Below are positions 35,601 to 48,400 of a DNA stretch of 64,000 nucleotides, in pieces. The first letter of the stretch is position 1; every line of letters starts with the position of its first letter. A program made the position numbers and the translations under genes. The DNA comes from Arthrobotrys musiformis (Eukaryota; Ascomycota; Orbiliomycetes; Orbiliales; Orbiliaceae), in the NCBI GenBank assembly GCA_036971715.1, contig JAVHJL010000001.1, forward strand, positions 1,426,001 to 1,490,000. The letters run 5' to 3'. The notes beneath the pieces are model-generated. The model worked only from the letters and a program-made list of their open reading frames with translations, was not told where the DNA came from and did not search any database.

Positions 35601-36144
35601 GATATTGTTGTAGAAGTGTCATACATAGTATGGTAATTTAAACGAGGTGGGTTGTTCTATATATATACCTACACACTACTTGCGAAAATTAGCATTGCAT
35701 ATTGGCGGGTTATATTGGGCACGGCCGGGCTTGAGTGCTATGACTGGTTTTTTGGGAATGGATCATAAAGCCGCATGAATAGGACATATTGGACCGTATT
35801 TGGTTAATCCGGGGTCTTCCTAGAATAACTATATATTTTTATTTATGTCTATCTAACTGGTGGAGGATATACGCAGGATGGAATAAGCGGGAGGATACGT
35901 TCTTTTTCCCCGACTGAGGTTCGCTATGTATGTACCTCTGCCTGATAAACCATGTGAGCTTTAAGTTTGTGAATGATACTGGTATATAAGACACGCCCTT
36001 GCGCTTCCATGTTCCAAAGTGGCTTCTAGTAGGTCTTTAGATTTTTCACACGATCTACGGAATATATTTATTTCATCATAGGTCGTCTAAGGAAAATAAA
36101 AATAAGAAGAGAGGATATTTATTAAACACAATCTACATCCCACG
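32688..36144. other. 3.5 kb intergenic region, no gene recognised
   Basis: The first kilobase is T-rich and probably includes the kinase 3' UTR. From about 33.7 to 36.1 kb it is A+T-rich, with an A25 run (35208-35232), a CT-repeat followed by T-run (35343-35371) and many TATATA stretches. Open frames are short and unlike known families. The last part is the promoter of the 2EXR-type gene. Confidence 0.6.
35208..35232 (+). repeat. A25 homopolymer
   Basis: A 25-base poly-A run, with no clear retroelement body on its upstream side. Confidence 0.85.
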
Positions 36145-37354
36145 ATGTCGAATACATCACCAACCCTGCGGCTAGGCCCACAGAGTGTAGGCGGTAGTAG
36201 TACCACCAGCTCCCTCGCGATATACAATCGTCAAAAAACCAGCGACTCTACCCCTTCCGCTTCCCAAACTCAGCGACTGACGTTCTTAACCCTCCCCCGC
36301 GAAATACGGGATGAGGTATACACCTACCTCCTCGCCATCTCTCCACCACCCACGACCATAAGTTATCCAATATGGAACGGCGAGACCCATAAGCCGTATA
36401 CAGTCCACTGCAAAAACCTCAGTTTGTTGAGGGTGAACCGACAGATCCACGATGAAGCCTCTGAGGTGTTTTATAAGCGGAATTTATGGCCTATACGTCT
36501 GGTTATAGCGCAGAAGTGCGAGCAGACGGTGGATTGTCGGTATAATTCGCATGTTACTTATGAAGCTCCCTGGGAGGAGGTGGCATATGGGAGCATCTGT
36601 GGGGTGTGAGTATTTTTTTTTCTTTGATTTATTTTTAGTTGTTCCTTTTATTAGCTGTTTTTATATGACGAGTTTGTTAACTAGAAATAACAGCGGTGGT
36701 AGGTTTTATGACCTAGAAAGGTTTTACAGCCAGCAGAGTATAGGGGCATTGGAGTCCAAAGAGTTGATCATGGATACCAAGCCGGATTTACTCCCTGCAC
36801 CACGGTATAGGAAGTTCCTGCGACATGTTAAGGTTGAAGTCCTCGATTTCAGACACCGCGATAACAGGGCGCCTACTCCCAAGAAATCCGTGCTATTGCC
36901 GTTGATGGGGAGACTTCGTGCATTGTTGGAACCCGCGGGAGAGCAAGTTACGGTGAATATCAGCCTTCATAGAAACTGGGAAGTCGGGCCCGATGTTCAA
37001 GAGGATGCACACGGGGAGAAGGACGAGTCGAGTGATATTTCGTTGTTGGAGGCTATTTGGCCGCTAGCTATGGGAGCATGGACATCTCGTGTTCAAACTC
37101 CGTTTGACTATGACCCCGCGGGAGTGGAATTGAGAGATCGGGTCTTTAAGATGTGTCTTACGCAGAACCAATTCGAGGGGGGTGGCACGCCTGAGCCTGA
37201 GGAGGCTGCTGTTGTTGGTGATTGCTATTTTGTCATTGCGGGAGGGAGGGTTAAGTTGGTGAGGAATGGTATGTGTTATGACTGCTGCTACGGATGTGAT
37301 AAAAGAGATTTGGAGAGGCGGAAGCTTAGTTCTGGTAAAGATCGGAGACGTTGA
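36145..37354 (+). CDS. 2EXR/F-box-like fungal protein
   Basis: Exons 36145-36605 and 36694-37354 give 373 residues. The N-terminal motif TFLTLPREIRDEVYTYLL followed by SLLRVNRQIHDEASEVFY is the characteristic pattern of large fungal families annotated as 2EXR or F-box-like proteins of unknown function. The C-terminal half has no feature I recognise; it ends in a basic, Cys-containing stretch (CYDCCYGCDKRD). The intron (36606-36693) has a GTGAGT donor and a TTAACTAG branch/acceptor region. These families are often lineage-expanded in filamentous ascomycetes; cellular role unknown. Confidence 0.8.
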
Positions 37355-39176
37355 TAAGATTATCGATAAAGATGATTAACTTGGGAGCTTCGCAGCACGC
37401 CTATTTGAAAGTTTGTTAGCGGCAGCGTGTCGAGTCATGCATGGTCGACATCATCATAGACGAGACGAGACGAACGCTAGGCCACGCCGAATGTTGGAGC
37501 TAACTACTAACGGATGGCATGAAAAGGTTAGCGTATGGCACCCTGCGGACTGAAGCGACGGCTCCCTTTCTTCCCGCTCCACTTCAGACAGTGGCATGCG
37601 TACAATGTCTCTCTCCCTCTCCATACTCCACGACTTTCAGAGTAATTGGCCAGGGAGAGTTTTTTTTTTTTGTTTTGTCAGTTCGCCGATTCGTTGGTTG
37701 TATTGGGAAACTCTGCGGGGTTTTTGATTTGTATCGATTTAGTAATGATAAGACAGTGCCACGGCGTTTAGATCCGATATCAAAAAAGTTTAAAATAAAA
37801 ATGGGAATGTGGGAGTTAGTACGAAGTACCGATTCTATATAACAATATGTAATGCTTTTTTCGTAACGAACAACGGTTAGCCGCTGGGTATTCCGGTCGA
37901 GATCGTACAGAATGGATTTTAAGAAGGTGCAATTGGATCGTTAACTTGATCGACGCGAATCTTCGATCTCGGGGACATATTTGCAGAAGAAAGCTCTGCA
38001 AAGCTGGTCAGTGCTGGCAGGTGTACATACATACATACACACACACATACACACATACAAAGCACGGTACGTATAATATGTGGTGAGAGTGCGTGCGTGC
38101 GTGGTCAGGATAGCTCATCCGAAAAAAGCTAGGATTGGGGATGTTGTCGAAGTGGTCGAGGTTCCTGTATGTAGGTTAAGTAATTAAAGCCTTTTTGTTT
38201 TTTGTTCCCCATGTTCGAATTCGGAGAACCCGACTTCATTTTGACATATCCGTCCTGGCAATGCCGGTAGAAATATCTCCCACCATCCTTCCAACACCCC
38301 TTCTTCAGCGCCCCCCTGTAAAACATGTGAGCTAGCCGTGGTGTGCTGGTCCTTGTCGAAAGAGAAACCTTAGTCTTAGGCTATCGTATGTATGTTTCTC
38401 CGGCGCATCGAAATCGATTTGCATGGAGGGGGAAAAACCGTTCTTTGTACACTTGCCGGGAACGAAAGGCCCCTCCCTTGCGTCACTGTATTTTTTTTTT
38501 AAAGGAAAGAACAAAAAGGAAAGAAAGAGAGAAAGAACCCAACGATGCCAACTGTTATTTAGTTTTCTGATTCCTTGTCAAAAAGGTTAGAAGCCATCAA
38601 TGGCGGTTATCCACATACGTGGCGTGATAGTGCCTCAGTCTCATCGAGTGGGAAGGGCGGCCTCGGACTCGATGTGATGTAAACCCGCCTGTTTTTATGC
38701 AGTTCTGAGCTCTTGATTCGAAGTAAGAGGAAAGGAGGGCAAGAGGAGGGGCATTATTGTTCTGCTGGTTCGTTTGACAAGACCTTAATGCGGCCGAGAG
38801 ATATATGCATGATCGAAAAAGAAAGAATAGAACGTAAGAGATCTTGTTGGGCTGGTCGCTTGAAGAAGACGAGTCGAAATAAAGGGAAGCTGTCACAGGG
38901 TTGGGTTTCGACCTCATACTGAAAACTGTTAGGCAAGGCTTTGGGCCTTGATTATATGGGAAACGTTGAGTGGTTCCATTTGTTTTCTTTGCTCTTCCTA
39001 TATATCCCTCGTCGTTTCAAGCTCTTCTGGAGAGCTTGAGCTACCATCGGTCCTTCCGTTCGTTTAAACGACCCTTTTAAATCCAGCTGTCGTCAGTCAG
39101 TCGTTATCGTTCGTTTTCTTTTTTATCCTTCTGCTTCGCTTCTTTTGCTGGCGGTTGCAAAATCCGGTATGAAACG
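37355..39176. other. 1.8 kb intergenic region with CATA/CACA microsatellite
   Basis: No gene is recognised. A (CATA)/(CA)-type microsatellite lies at 38027-38058. Short frames around 37519-37842 and 38129-38326 lack family resemblance or splice support. The end is the promoter of the F-box/WD40-like gene. Confidence 0.55.
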
Positions 39177-41034
39177 ATGGAGATCAATGGGAGCAAAAAC
39201 GGTATGGATGGGCTCGACAGCTTTCCGCCTGAGGTTCTGGCCTTGATACTGGGACTTCTGGACCTCGAGTCTCTGCTAAAGTGCCACGACGTTTGCCATT
39301 CCTGGAGAGAGCACTCGCTTTACGAATCGAACTATTTGCCCCACATTCTCGATGCCTATAACCAACTCACGCACGGAACACGACAACTCCCTGCGGACCT
39401 TAGAGGGCCGGAGAAAGAACAGTGCCTGAACGAATTGGTCAAAACTTCGATTTCAGCGTTGCCGGTTTTCGCGGAATGCGAGACGTTAAGGGACATCGCT
39501 GTCGTGCTGCACAGGTTGGACAAGTCTTGGCTGTCTGGGAGCAACACAAGCTTTGCATCTTTGAACCGCGGCGAAGTTCACGATGCACCCATCTTGGCTG
39601 TCGCAATCGATGCAAGGACCGGTTCGATCGTGACTGGGGACAATCGAGGAGTCGTGGCCTTCTGGAATGCTTCGACGGGAAACTGTTTTCATCGATGTCG
39701 GTTTCCGATGACCGGGCCGCAATGGAGTTGGGCCGTACCATATCGTATTGTAATTGAAGGTGATATTATGGTTATTGGAACCACGGTTTGTGCTATTTTC
39801 TTCCCTTTTCACCTCTTCGGTTTCTTGAGATGGAGAACTGATTATGCTGCTGGTAGTTCGGTGGGGCGGTGGTGGCGACTCGCTGCCTATTTGGTGGACC
39901 TGAACCATTTCTCAAAGTCGCGGAAATTTGGACAGATAGCGGGCATATAGCGAGCATCCGCATCGAAGGTACTGTCTGTATTCTTGGCGAGGTCGGACAA
40001 GTTAGCTTCTGGGATTTGTCGAGACTCGTTGACAACAACGATCAGGCCGGCGGCGTGGATCACCAAGTCCCGAATATCATGACTATCGCTACTCAAAACG
40101 ATCTTTCTCCAGTCCACAGCCTCTTCTATAGAGAAAGCTCATTGTTCGTTGGGTTAGCGGGCAGCGGGATCCAAAAGATTAATTATCAGTATAGCCCCCA
40201 GGTACGGTCTACCAACAAGCAACTGTGGGAGCTCCCAGGATCGCATTATATAGTATTAGCGTCTGGGCCAGAGATACCTGGTATCGGCGATGTAGGACGC
40301 TCTCAGCTCTGCCCTATCGGGGACGACGGCGATATGCTTGTCCTATGGGCGGATTCATCAATCTATCGCGTGAGTTCGAAGACGGGAGGCGATTTGGTAT
40401 GGGAACCTCAGTGTCAGTTCCTCGTTCCGGTAGTTGATAGCTTGTATAAAAAAACCATTGCGGTTCACGCTCGTGGAGGAAAGCAGATATGCCGCATTAG
40501 GCCCAACGTATGTTCCCGTTCTCTAGAAATTTGACCTGGGCGTTCTAACCGTGCCTTCTAGGCTATCGAGATGTTTCTAGAGGATGGAACTCTGGTCAAT
40601 CGCATACCTTGCAACTATGGCGCAATCAGTTGCGTAGCTGTATGGAATCACTTACTATTCTCTCTTGGATATATTATCTCTAACATGTTCCCATTTAGGT
40701 TGATCCTGCTTTCATCGTAGTGGGAACAGAAGAAGCTGCGGTTTGCGTCTACTACTTTGCACCAGGGCGGCAAATACCCGCGTATGGACAAGGTCTGTCC
40801 TCTTCTGCCGCCACCAGTACCTTGCGATCGCCTTCATTGGAGAGAAAGCATACTTACAAAAGGAAGTACCGCGAGGCAATGGGCATGGATCTTGAAACTC
40901 CGATTGTTGTTAGTGGAACAGTCATTGACTCCGAAAGGATTCTTGCGACGGCAAAAGAGATTTCCAAAAGCAGATCCGCTAAGATCGCTACGGGGCCAGA
41001 GGCTCATGTCAAAATTCCAGTCCCTACACCATGA
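39177..41034 (+). CDS. F-box protein with WD40-like beta-propeller body
   Basis: Four exons, 39177-39785, 39857-40507, 40562-40639 and 40699-41034, give 557 residues. Residues 14-60 form an F-box: LDSFPPEVLALILGLLDLESLLKCHDVCHSWRE. Downstream come propeller-like repeats such as ILAVAIDARTGSIVTGDNRGVVAFWNASTG, HIASIRIEGTVCIL with VSFWDL, and AFIVVGTEEAAVCVYYF. Such proteins are substrate receptors of SCF ubiquitin ligases; the target is unknown. The C-terminus is basic and ends KIPVPTP. The first intron uses a GTTTGT donor. Only a few repeats resemble canonical WD40, so the propeller is an inference. Confidence 0.8.
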
Positions 41035-42214
41035 TTGGAAGGCAGTTCTGACGGGCGAGCATCAAGCTAGTCTGAAGCTGTGGGCTTCAGTCCGGTGACC
41101 CTGCCGTCCGTTGGAAGTCTGTGCAATCACCGTATTAGTGTAAGCCCGGGGCCCTCGGATTCTACAGTATTTCAGTGGTCTTAATAGCCATTGGAGTAGA
41201 GGAGGGGTTCGGGACTACCTAAATTGAACCTCCGTTGAGGTTCTATTCGCTGGTTAGTCTATCGACGCCAGGGACATCCATTAGATGCTTCCAGAGGCAT
41301 CTTTAAGAGTGGATAACGTTATAAATCAGCCACTTCTGGCTTGGAGACGACAGGGATGGCGTATGGTGTGGTTAGGGGATTGCGTATTCTGCGATGTTTG
41401 ATCGGTACATGACTGGCTTGCTACCTCGGATGCTACCCTACAGTGCATCGAGTGGCCATAACGGCACCAATCGCAAGTGAGATGACGCACTTCCCTGGGT
41501 AGGATATAGTACCATGTGCACGTGTGCGAAGTGGTGACGATGGAAAAGGCTTTGGTTCTTTCGTGGGAGGTGGGGGTACACATGGTTGGATCGGAAAGTT
41601 TTCCGAGGGGAAACTTTGGATATCGCACAGGTTGTATTACCGAGCTTAAACAATAATGTCGAGTAATGTTTAATTGAAATCCGTACACCTTTTTGATAAG
41701 CAACCCAGCTCCGCTTGTCTTATGGGTGGATTCTTGCACCCGGCGAGATGGCTTAACTTCATCGATTCGTCGACGAATCATCGAGTCGATGCTGCTGGGA
41801 ACTGCCTGAGAATCAGTTATTGTACTGTACAGCTCACCGTCGCCTCGTTGAAATTTAAGAACGAGGAGGATATATAAATGAACTGTACCTAAAGTTAGTG
41901 TATGACACGGCCGAGGAAGGTTGAAGTTGAAGAAGCACCGATGATGAAGGGTTCGATGCTGGAGAACTGAGGATGCATGTATTCGAATGTGACGATGATG
42001 GAATGTGGAGGAAGCAGAAGGGTGTTGTTTTTGTGGTATATTTCAGCGCCTCATCGCCATCGGCTGTCAGTCGCGTGAAGTTGTCGCCCAAGAAAGACAT
42101 TCAATCCCAGTCAAACAACAGGAAACCGACCTGACTCGATACCTGCCGGAATCACCTTCCTCCTCACCACAGCTCGGATGGTTCATCGCGGATCTAAGTC
42201 TACATCTTCAAAAG
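41035..42214. other. 1.2 kb region upstream of MAU2
   Basis: The frame read on the minus strand at 41326-41781 (about 150 codons) shows no family resemblance and no splice partner, so I do not call it. From about 42050 the plus-strand frame continues openly into MAU2 with Ser/Pro-rich residues, so the MAU2 start might lie slightly upstream through a short intron ending near 42047. Confidence 0.5.
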
Positions 42215-44584
42215 ATGGGTGATCGCGTGGCCCCAGACTCCACAAGCGCAAGCTCATCATCCTCGTCGACAATAACAGAACCACATCTCCTGTTCCTTGC
42301 ACTAGCCGATTCGTACCTCAACACTGCGCATAGCACCGGTATCAAGGAGTCTTTCGACGCCGAGTTATACCAGACCCTGGTTGCAGCTGCCCTGCGATGT
42401 TTCGAAGCCGCCCTATCCGTATGCCCGACCTCGATTGCATATATTCGCTGGGAACGGAGGAAATCTGATTATTTTGGAATATAGGAATTCAAGCTACAGC
42501 CGAAGTTTGAGGCGGCACTACGGTTACGATATGCCAGCGTATTGGAAGAAGAGACGGAAAATGTGACAGATGCAGAAGAGATCCTGCATAAAGGCGTGCG
42601 TAAACATATCCTTCTATCGACACGTTCCCATTTCGTGTCATCTCCAGGTTCCGACACACTGAGGCTGACATGTTTATTTTTGGGAACACAGATTCTTATT
42701 GCCGGAAAGGTGGAACATACCCAATGAGCTACCCAGTTTCCCGGGACCCATGATGTTGACAATGTCATTGTGGATACATAGAACAATTTCCAAGACCTCA
42801 AATTCGCTATGCAACACCTGCTAGTTAGGATTATGTTTCGAATGAAGCCGAAAGCCGCATTCATCCTCCTGAGTAAGCAAATAGAGGAAACCGAAGTGTA
42901 TGTTTTGACGATAAACCCATCTTCGTGGAACTTATCTATCATGGCGTTCATCATTGCGGATTATTGACACGGGATCGCTGCAGCCTGTCTATAGCGTACT
43001 GGACATACTCCTTCCGATTTCTACTCTCATCGTTACGAACACTCCGGACAGACGAACAGGACGACAATGCAGCTGTATCGTCACTTAGGTCGGCAGCTGA
43101 GCTAGCGAAGCGGCGAGAAGACCACCATGTATACGCCCTAGCAAATTTAATGGAGGCGTCGATACTATTGGGGCAAGGGATTTCAGGCGTGGACAGCGCA
43201 AAGAAGGCATTGTCTAAATCACAAAGCGTCCCTTTGCAAGAAGCGCCGCAGCTTGCTTTCCTTTTCCAGATGTTGGATATCATGTCGGCAACGATACAAG
43301 GGTCCATGGCAGAAACCGATACCAAAATGAAAGTGTTACAGGAAAACCTAGACGGAAACGTTCCTTGGAGACTGTGGCCTGCAGACGGCACTTTTGTGGT
43401 CCCCGTGAAGCCGGTCTACGACAGAGGTCGGGTGGAAGAATTGAGGTTTAAATGGCTTCCTAAAGCTGATCTCTGGTCGCTTGTGTGGTTCCTTAGCGGA
43501 TCCATCAGGACGCATTCAAACGGTTTCGACAAAAAGGCCGAGGCATGCTTGGTTCGCGGCCAAGAGATGATAGATGGGTTATTGTCTGGAAATGCGGACC
43601 CTGGTCTTTACTCAGTGGAAACGGCTGCTGCTAGGGTAACCTGGAGGAGGCTCTTGAAGTTATCGATAACCCTGCAACTGATATATTGTTATGCTGGCCG
43701 AAGCGCCTGGGAAGAAGCTATAAGTGTAAGCTTACGACTCCATGGGTTCGTTTCCTTGACTCCATCTCATTGATTTTCTTAGGCACTACGGCAAGCGGAA
43801 ACTCAATTCGCAAATATCGCCGATGAATCCGAGCAACGGTTTATCAAACCTTGGTTGACATACACAACGGCTATCGTCCGTCAGGGTACCGGTAACCTTA
43901 CTCGGGCATTAGCCACATACCAAGGGCTCCTCGTGGACCGAACATCGGAACTGGGGATTCTAGCAGCACTAAATTCCGCATTAATTCTGTCCGGGCCTCG
44001 AACTAGGAATTTCAGGCAAGCACAGAATATGCTTGCAGGTGTTGCCGACTTTGCATCAAACCACCGGAATCCTCTAATACAAGGCGCATATAATGTGGTA
44101 ATGGTATCTCTCGAAACTCAAGGCGAGAACCTCAACGTAGTGCGGTTAGTACCCCGCCCTCTATCTTAAAAACCCTATTTCTCGAAGGATACATATCTAA
44201 CATCCCAACAGAAGCCTACTCAGCACTTCGAACCGAATTTTTAGGCAATCAGGGGTCCATCATATGCTGACGATCACACTGGCTCTGGTCTGCGCTAAGG
44301 TTTTCAACCCCGACCCGCACCACCACGCAAATATGTCTAGAGCAACATTAGACTGTGCTGTAAAGTCCGGTGACCGGCTTTGGCAGGCAACAACTAGGAG
44401 TATGCTCGCCGGTAAGTTTTCCCCTCCCTCGGATATTCTATGACAAATACAATTACTAACACGCTTCCTCCCAGACGCCCTCGTAAGAGCCAACCGAGAT
44501 TCCGAAGCTAAGAACTTTCGGACAGCCAGCGAACAAGACAGAAGTGTCGTCGAGCGATACCTCAACTTAGGGACCAATGTCTAA
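42215..44584 (+). CDS. MAU2: Cohesin loader subunit Mau2/Scc4
   Basis: Mau2 (Scc4) partners Scc2/NIPBL to load cohesin on chromatin. Eight exons, 42215-42418, 42485-42595, 42692-42709, 42782-42897, 42984-43725, 43783-44144, 44212-44411 and 44475-44584, give 620 residues. It is an alpha-helical TPR-type protein: EPHLLFLALADSYLNTAHS, FEAALRLRYASVLEEETENVTDAEEILHKG, LKFAMQHLLVRIMFRMKPKAA and AYWTYSFRFLLSSLR follow the Mau2 family pattern. The third exon is only 18 nt (ILIAGK), and every phase agrees around it. Start 42215 (MGDRVAP) was chosen as the first ATG in frame after a stop-free stretch; the true N-terminus could lie upstream. It is followed in tandem by the mitochondrial carrier. Confidence 0.9.
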
Positions 44585-45419
44585 TCGGGCTTTTGTACAC
44601 ATCACATAATCCGTTTAGCATCGGTCTAGACATTGCGCCCTCGTTCATTCTCTCTCGTTACTTCCATCGGATATTCTCGGCTAATACCCTAGCGTTGCGA
44701 CTTTTTTAAAACTGTTTTCTGTATCCTATGCAGGTTACTCTGTACCTAGTGCATTTTGTCAGCGGGAAGGAGTTTGGGGCGGGAAAATCGATTCATATTT
44801 CTAACTTGCATTCCTACAGTGTTCGGAAAGGGTCCTGGTCCAGACAAGTATATAAAAATGGATACCTGTGTGTATAGCAGAGTCACACGCCTATGTACAG
44901 GCATTCTTAAAGCCAATAGGATACAAAATATTGGTCCCCACACTTCAAGGCGTCCAGAGATCTTTATGCACATACGGGTTGTAGGCATAAAAGTCCCCGT
45001 ATACGAGCCTCACGAATCAGATGGATCTTATCAAAGTTAAAATAACCTGGTTGCTCCTTCTCTATTTGCCATAGCGTCGGTCGCGTCGCGCAATAGCAAA
45101 TACCCATGCCGGAACCCTCGTCCGCTGATACCTCGACGGCCCAAATCGCATGCGTCGTCGGATTGTGTTATTTTGGAGGAACGTGGACTAGAATGTGTTG
45201 ATACCTGCCGCTTTCGTCCGTTTGCTTGTGTGACCGTTTGCAACCTCCTCCAACAAATTTCACATTCAGCTACAACGCTGGGACCCTTCGTTCAATTCAG
45301 GTCTTATCTCACCTCAGCGCACGCAAAGTTCCTAGCTTTCGATTCGACCAACTACCAAGACACAGTACAACGGAAGTCAAGAGATACCCTCCGATAGGTA
45401 GGGGAGCTGGGGAGGCCCC
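44585..45419. other. intergenic region between MAU2 and the mitochondrial carrier
   Basis: These 835 bp hold the MAU2 3' flank and the carrier promoter. Open frames near 44756-45040 and 45173-45397 have no family resemblance and I regard them as chance. Confidence 0.5.
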
Positions 45420-48400
45420 ATGTCAGCTTCTAGACATGAAGGCTCGACCGCGGCTGTTTCCGAAATCGTCGCTGGTGTGTCGGCGGGATTCATCTCAACT
45501 ATCGTGTGCCATCCACTCGATTTGATAAAAACAAGGCTACAAGGTGAGTTCAAACCCCTTTGCAGCAGTTATCTAGGCCAGATCCGCCTCAATTTCTAGA
45601 GTATCATGGGTGGGGAGGGTTTTTCGTTTGGCATTCCGAAATCTTTGACAACTAAAGATGGAGGGGTTTTGGCCTGCATGATGGGGTTTCTTTTAAGAAA
45701 AAAATTTGGCACAGCATATCGGCGACTAGCTCACGTCATTTTGGAATACAACTTGGGTGTCCTACGGCAACCAGTGAGGCCTTTCTTGGCCAAGGGATAT
45801 TGGTTGACATTATTGCATGCGATTCGCGGGATTGCGTTCCTTTGATAATGACTAGTATCTGACGTTTCGCAATTCCTCTTCGACCTTCGCAGTACACCGA
45901 CATGACACAGGTCAAGCGTGGGGTGGTTCCGTCACTGTGGCTCGACAGCTGCTTGAGGAAGCTCGCGCCACAGGGAGACATCCTATCAAAGCATTCTATC
46001 GCGGAATAAGTCCCAACATTATCGGAAACACGGCAAGTTGGGGCTTGTACTTCCTATGGTAATTTCTAACACCTTTCTTGTTCTCTTTCGAGTGGGAAAT
46101 GCCGCCCTGCCTTGATATCAGCCCTGCAAGGGGTCATCTTTTCTTGCGTGGAAATGTTGCATTCATACCTACTTGCTTATGCATGACCAAAGAGAATTGC
46201 GATTCTGATGCACGTGAGGTGATGTTTCGCAGGTACGACCAAATAAAGTTCCGGGTTGCGGAATATCGCGGAAAGCAGGGCCAAGATCTGAGCTCCATCG
46301 ACTATCTATTGTCGTCGGGCGCAGCAGGTTTGTAGATGTCGATGAATGAATATTATGGGATCAACGGGGCGCTCATTTTTATTTTTATTTTTAAAAAAAT
46401 CATAGGTGTCGCAAGTGCGGCCCTGACAAACCCATTATGGGTGGTCAAAACCCGGATGTTGACATCAGGACACCGGGGTCCCGGAGCCTATCGGGGACTG
46501 TCCCAGGGTCTACTTGATCTCGCTAAGAAGGAGGGGATCCGGGGATACTTCCGGGGTTTCTTACCATCATTATTCGGAGTCCTCCAAGCCGCAATTCAGT
46601 TTATGACATACGAGAAACTGAAAATTTGGCGACGCTCGAGTCGTCTCGAATCGTCAATTCCAGATGGTCACAGGCAGCAACAGCTGTCAGGCTCGAAACA
46701 GCAAGGTATGTGTATCCAGCACATCCATCATCACACACTATCTCCCTCGTTTGTCATTAGAGCGGTCACCCACAGGCTAGGAACCTGCATAACATACTAC
46801 AGATATGCCAGTTGGTCTGCAATCATCTTAAAACAATGATACTATAATACTCCACAGACAGAAACATCTTATTCTCTCTTACACAACGCCCGTGGTTGTG
46901 GATGCTTATAAGATCACCTAATGGATTATGCTCCTTCCTATTCCATATCACTGGAACAAGGGTTTCGTTATGATCTGCAGGCGACATCGCTTCCCCGTTA
47001 TTGCAGCTGACCGCAAAAAACTATTACTAACGTCTTTGTCGCGAATTCGTGGTGCACGAATTTTTTTTCTGGCACGAAAATAGAGCATAAAGATGCAGCT
47101 TATAATGGAAGTTCTAACAGAGAGGCAATTGGTCATGAGCGAAGTCGTGACATCTCTGGAGCTCGTCAAATGTCGCACCAGTCGACGCCAGCTCTCTCAA
47201 ACTCGGACTACATGGCCTTATCTGCGCTGTCAAAAGTATTTGCTGGTGCATTGACGTACCCGTATCAGGTGATACGTTCGAGGCTACAGACACATGATGC
47301 GGCTACGGTCTACTCTTCGGCACGAAACGCTGTTTTTCAGACATGGAAATCCCAAGGTATCGCCGGATTTTATCGAGGGTGAGTGGAAATGTTCATTTTG
47401 ACCATTATTTCATGGTATACCTAAAATCCTACGATGCCCACGATGCGTACCTACTTTGACGATTGGTACCTGACCGACCAGCCAAAACGATCACCAGGCC
47501 CACGCCCTCCACCCTTCATTTAAAGTCTATCGGCTCCGTCGGCTGACGGTGGGATATGTCTTAATACCTTTCTATTATCTTAAAAAATCGACGAAGACTC
47601 AATGTCTGAGATTTTGGGTGAAGGTTTGGAGGGTTTGAAGGCTGTGTCCTCGAATATTGGTGCCTGAACTTTCCTTATTGTTAACCTCGAAACCCTGGAA
47701 CCCTGCTCCTTCCCTCGCATGCGATCCCACAGGCTCGCTTTCTTTTTCCTTTTTCCACCCGCTGTCGTCGTTGCCTTTTCCTCTGGATGCAGGTGTGGAT
47801 GAATGCCCCACAGATGTCTTCTAGAAGAAAAGGTCGACCAGGAAATAAGATCATTGGAAGAAGAAAAGGACTCTCTCACTTTTTTTTTCCGTCCCGCATC
47901 AACGGCGAGGCGAAGGGAAAGAAAAAAAAGAGAAGTGACATCAAAACCAGGCCGGGTCCGAGGAATTGATCGGTCCATCGACACACACACACACGCCCAT
48001 TTTTCTTTCTTTTTTTCCCCCTTCCCTTCCCTCCATCTGCTGCTGTACAATCCTTAATCCGACCCTCCCTTTTTTTTCTTTCTCCTCCCATATCGCAAAC
48101 TTTTGCTTCTTGCAGATGTCTGTCCCCATCCCCAGCAAAGACAAGGATGATAAATCTATTATCGGGCCATGCAAGCACGCTAAAGCGGGAAGAAGAAAAT
48201 TTCTTCCTCCTCATACCCGTTGACCTGTCAAACCAAACCAAAAAAAAAAGTAAAAGCAAAAGGGAAAAAAATGGGGCCGGATCACCCCAATCCCAGACAC
48301 CATTCGTTCGCCGGGATCCGCTAACCACACACTCACACTACATCACCATCCGCAAGGGAAAACAATTCAACGCAAGCACAGAAGCATATACCCCCACTCC

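Noticed and set aside
41326..41781. 150-codon minus-strand frame
   Set aside because: Composition rich in Cys, His and Ser without any domain, no splice partner, likely chance.
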